A stretch of DNA of 7,044 bases from Chloroflexota bacterium (lineage in GTDB: Bacteria; Chloroflexota; Anaerolineae; Thermoflexales; Thermoflexaceae): positions 1 through 7,044 of the forward strand of contig JAUQQB010000148.1 in NCBI GenBank assembly GCA_030550075.1. The letters are read 5' to 3'. The number at the start of each line of letters is the position of its first letter. Positions within the stretch are counted from its first letter, which is position 1. A program made the position numbers and the translations under genes. Below, in pieces: positions 5,343 to 7,044 of the stretch. Under the pieces are notes generated by a model. The model saw only the letters and a list, made by a program, of their open reading frames with translations, was not told the origin of the DNA and did no database searches.

Positions 5343-6196
5343 TAGGCATAAAAGCCCCGCCCGCTCTTGCGGCCCAGCCATCCGGCGGCGACCATCCGGC
5401 GGAGCAACGGCGGGGCGGCATAGCGGGGATCCTTGAACTCCTCGAACATCGCATCGGCGATGAACAGCAACGTGTCCAGCCCCACGAAATCCATGAGGGT
5501 GAAGGGGCCCATCGGATGGTTCAGGCCCAGCTTGATGGCGGTGTCAATATCCTCCATGGTCGCGACCCCTTCCTCCAGGAGCCGGATGGCATCCAGGAGG
5601 TAGGGGATCAACAGGCGGTTAACGATGAAGCCCGGGCGATCCTTCGAGAGCACCACCGTTTTGTTCAGGCGCTCCGCCAGGGCCCGGCCCAGGGCCACGG
5701 TTTCTTCGGAGGTCTGCAGCCCCACCACGATCTCCAGCAGAGGCATTACGGGAACCGGATTGAAGAAGTGGAAACCGATCACCTTCCCCGGACGCCGGGT
5801 GACGCTTCCCAGCTCGGTGATGGAGAGGGATGAGGTGTTGCTGGCCAGGATGGCATGGGGTGGGCAGATTCGATCGAGCTCTGCGAAGACTTCCTTCTTG
5901 GTGTTCATGTTTTCAATGACCGCTTCGATAACCAGATCGCAGGCCGCGAAGTCCGCCATATTCACCGTGCCCCGGATGCGGCTCCAGGCCGCTTCCATAT
6001 CGAAAGCGCTCAGTTTCCCCCGTTCCACGGCCTTCGCCATGGAGGCCCGGATGCGATCGAGCCCTTTGCGGAGGAGCTCCTCGTTGACCTCCCGGACGAT
6101 GACCTGGAAGCCGGCGCGGGCGCATACCTCCGCGATCCCGGAGCCCATCAAGCCGCAACCAACCACTCCGATGGTTCGCACATCATGGATGTTCAT
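5336..6196 (-). CDS. hbd: 3-hydroxybutyryl-CoA dehydrogenase
   Basis: This 286-residue cytoplasmic enzyme oxidises (S)-3-hydroxybutyryl-CoA to acetoacetyl-CoA with NAD+, or the reverse. The N-terminal Rossmann domain has GCGLMGSGIAEV (13-24), and an acidic residue (E36) at the end of the second strand favours NAD over NADP. The catalytic residues known from the family fall at the right spacing: S122 in SNTSS, H143 in HFFNPVPVMPLLE, E155 and N193 in GFIVNRLL. The C-terminal dimer domain contains NHPMGPFTLMDFVGLD (226-241) and ends GRKSGRGFYAYY. The length matches stand-alone bacterial enzymes (about 280-290). The ATG at 6196 follows AGGGGGA by four bases. The gene lies 88 bases behind a thiolase that supplies or uses its product, probably in one operon. 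The stereochemistry points to beta-oxidation or butyryl-CoA metabolism rather than the SDR-type PhaB route to polyhydroxybutyrate. Other names used for such proteins are PaaH and FadB2. Confidence 0.96.
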   Translation of the reverse strand: MNIHDVRTIGVVGCGLMGSGIAEVCARAGFQVIVREVNEELLRKGLDRIRASMAKAVERGKLSAFDMEAAWSRIRGTVNMADFAACDLVIEAVIENMNTKKEVFAELDRICPPHAILASNTSSLSITELGSVTRRPGKVIGFHFFNPVPVMPLLEIVVGLQTSEETVALGRALAERLNKTVVLSKDRPGFIVNRLLIPYLLDAIRLLEEGVATMEDIDTAIKLGLNHPMGPFTLMDFVGLDTLLFIADAMFEEFKDPRYAAPPLLRRMVAAGWLGRKSGRGFYAYY

Positions 6197-6200
6197 GGCG

Positions 6201-6207
6201 TCCCCCT
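6201..6207 (-). promoter_or_regulatory. Ribosome-binding site of the dehydrogenase gene
   Basis: AGGGGGA on the minus strand lies four bases before the ATG at 6196 and agrees with the start expected from the Rossmann strand beginning at about residue 7. Confidence 0.65.
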
Positions 6208-6221
6208 GAAGGAGATAGACG

Positions 6222-6282
6222 GTTGCCTGGTTCCGACAAATCCCTCAGCGCAATGAGGCAACAGGCCCCAGTCCGACGGGCC
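6222..6282 (-). other. Inverted repeats in the thiolase-dehydrogenase spacer
   Basis: The 88-base spacer holds three possible stems: GTTGCCT/AGGCAAC (6222-6228 with 6256-6262), CCTCA/TGAGG (6243-6247 with 6254-6258) and GGCCC/GGGCC (6264-6268 with 6278-6282). The first two share bases 6256-6258 and exclude each other. None has a T-run behind it, so this looks more like a processing or stability element than a terminator, and it may be chance in GC-rich DNA. Confidence 0.25.
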
Positions 6283-6284
6283 CT

Positions 6285-7044
<760 letters not shown>

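Overview
The window holds six protein genes, all on the minus strand, in two functional blocks. Both end genes are cut by the window edges. There are no tRNA or rRNA genes, no CRISPR array, no transposase and no convincing plus-strand gene. The DNA is GC-rich. It appears to come from a free-living bacterium, because the start sites carry purine-rich Shine-Dalgarno sites and the gene set is bacterial. The general style (GC-rich, long G-runs between genes, a radical SAM enzyme inside a glycan cluster) resembles thermophilic Chloroflexota, but nothing here proves that and it should be treated as a guess.

Right block (7044 down to 5336): the C-terminal two thirds of a thiolase (acetyl-CoA acetyltransferase type) is followed 88 bases later by a complete 3-hydroxybutyryl-CoA dehydrogenase. 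Together they interconvert acetyl-CoA, acetoacetyl-CoA and (S)-3-hydroxybutyryl-CoA, the core of short-chain beta-oxidation or of C4 acyl-CoA synthesis. A strong hairpin just after the dehydrogenase stop codon closes this unit.

Middle (5335 down to 4650): about 690 bases with no recognisable gene. They contain the dehydrogenase terminator, a long inverted repeat, a very strong ribosome-binding sequence with no start codon behind it, and finally the real ribosome-binding site of the next gene.

Left block (4649 down to 1): a cell-surface glycan cassette in the order GT4 glycosyltransferase, radical SAM/SPASM enzyme, Wzx-like polysaccharide flippase, GT2 glycosyltransferase (cut by the window edge). 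GT4 and the radical SAM gene are two bases apart and almost certainly translationally coupled. The likely joint job is to build a lipid-linked glycan in the cytoplasm and flip it across the membrane. The radical SAM enzyme presumably modifies a sugar, lipid or peptide part, but its substrate cannot be read from the sequence. Between the radical SAM gene and the flippase lies a 104-base spacer with competing folds: a G-quadruplex motif, a GC hairpin and a pairing that would cover the flippase start.

The most unusual signals are that structured spacer, a shared nine-base tail (AAGATCTTT on the plus strand) beside the two best hairpins, and the long leader with its orphan ribosome-binding sequence.
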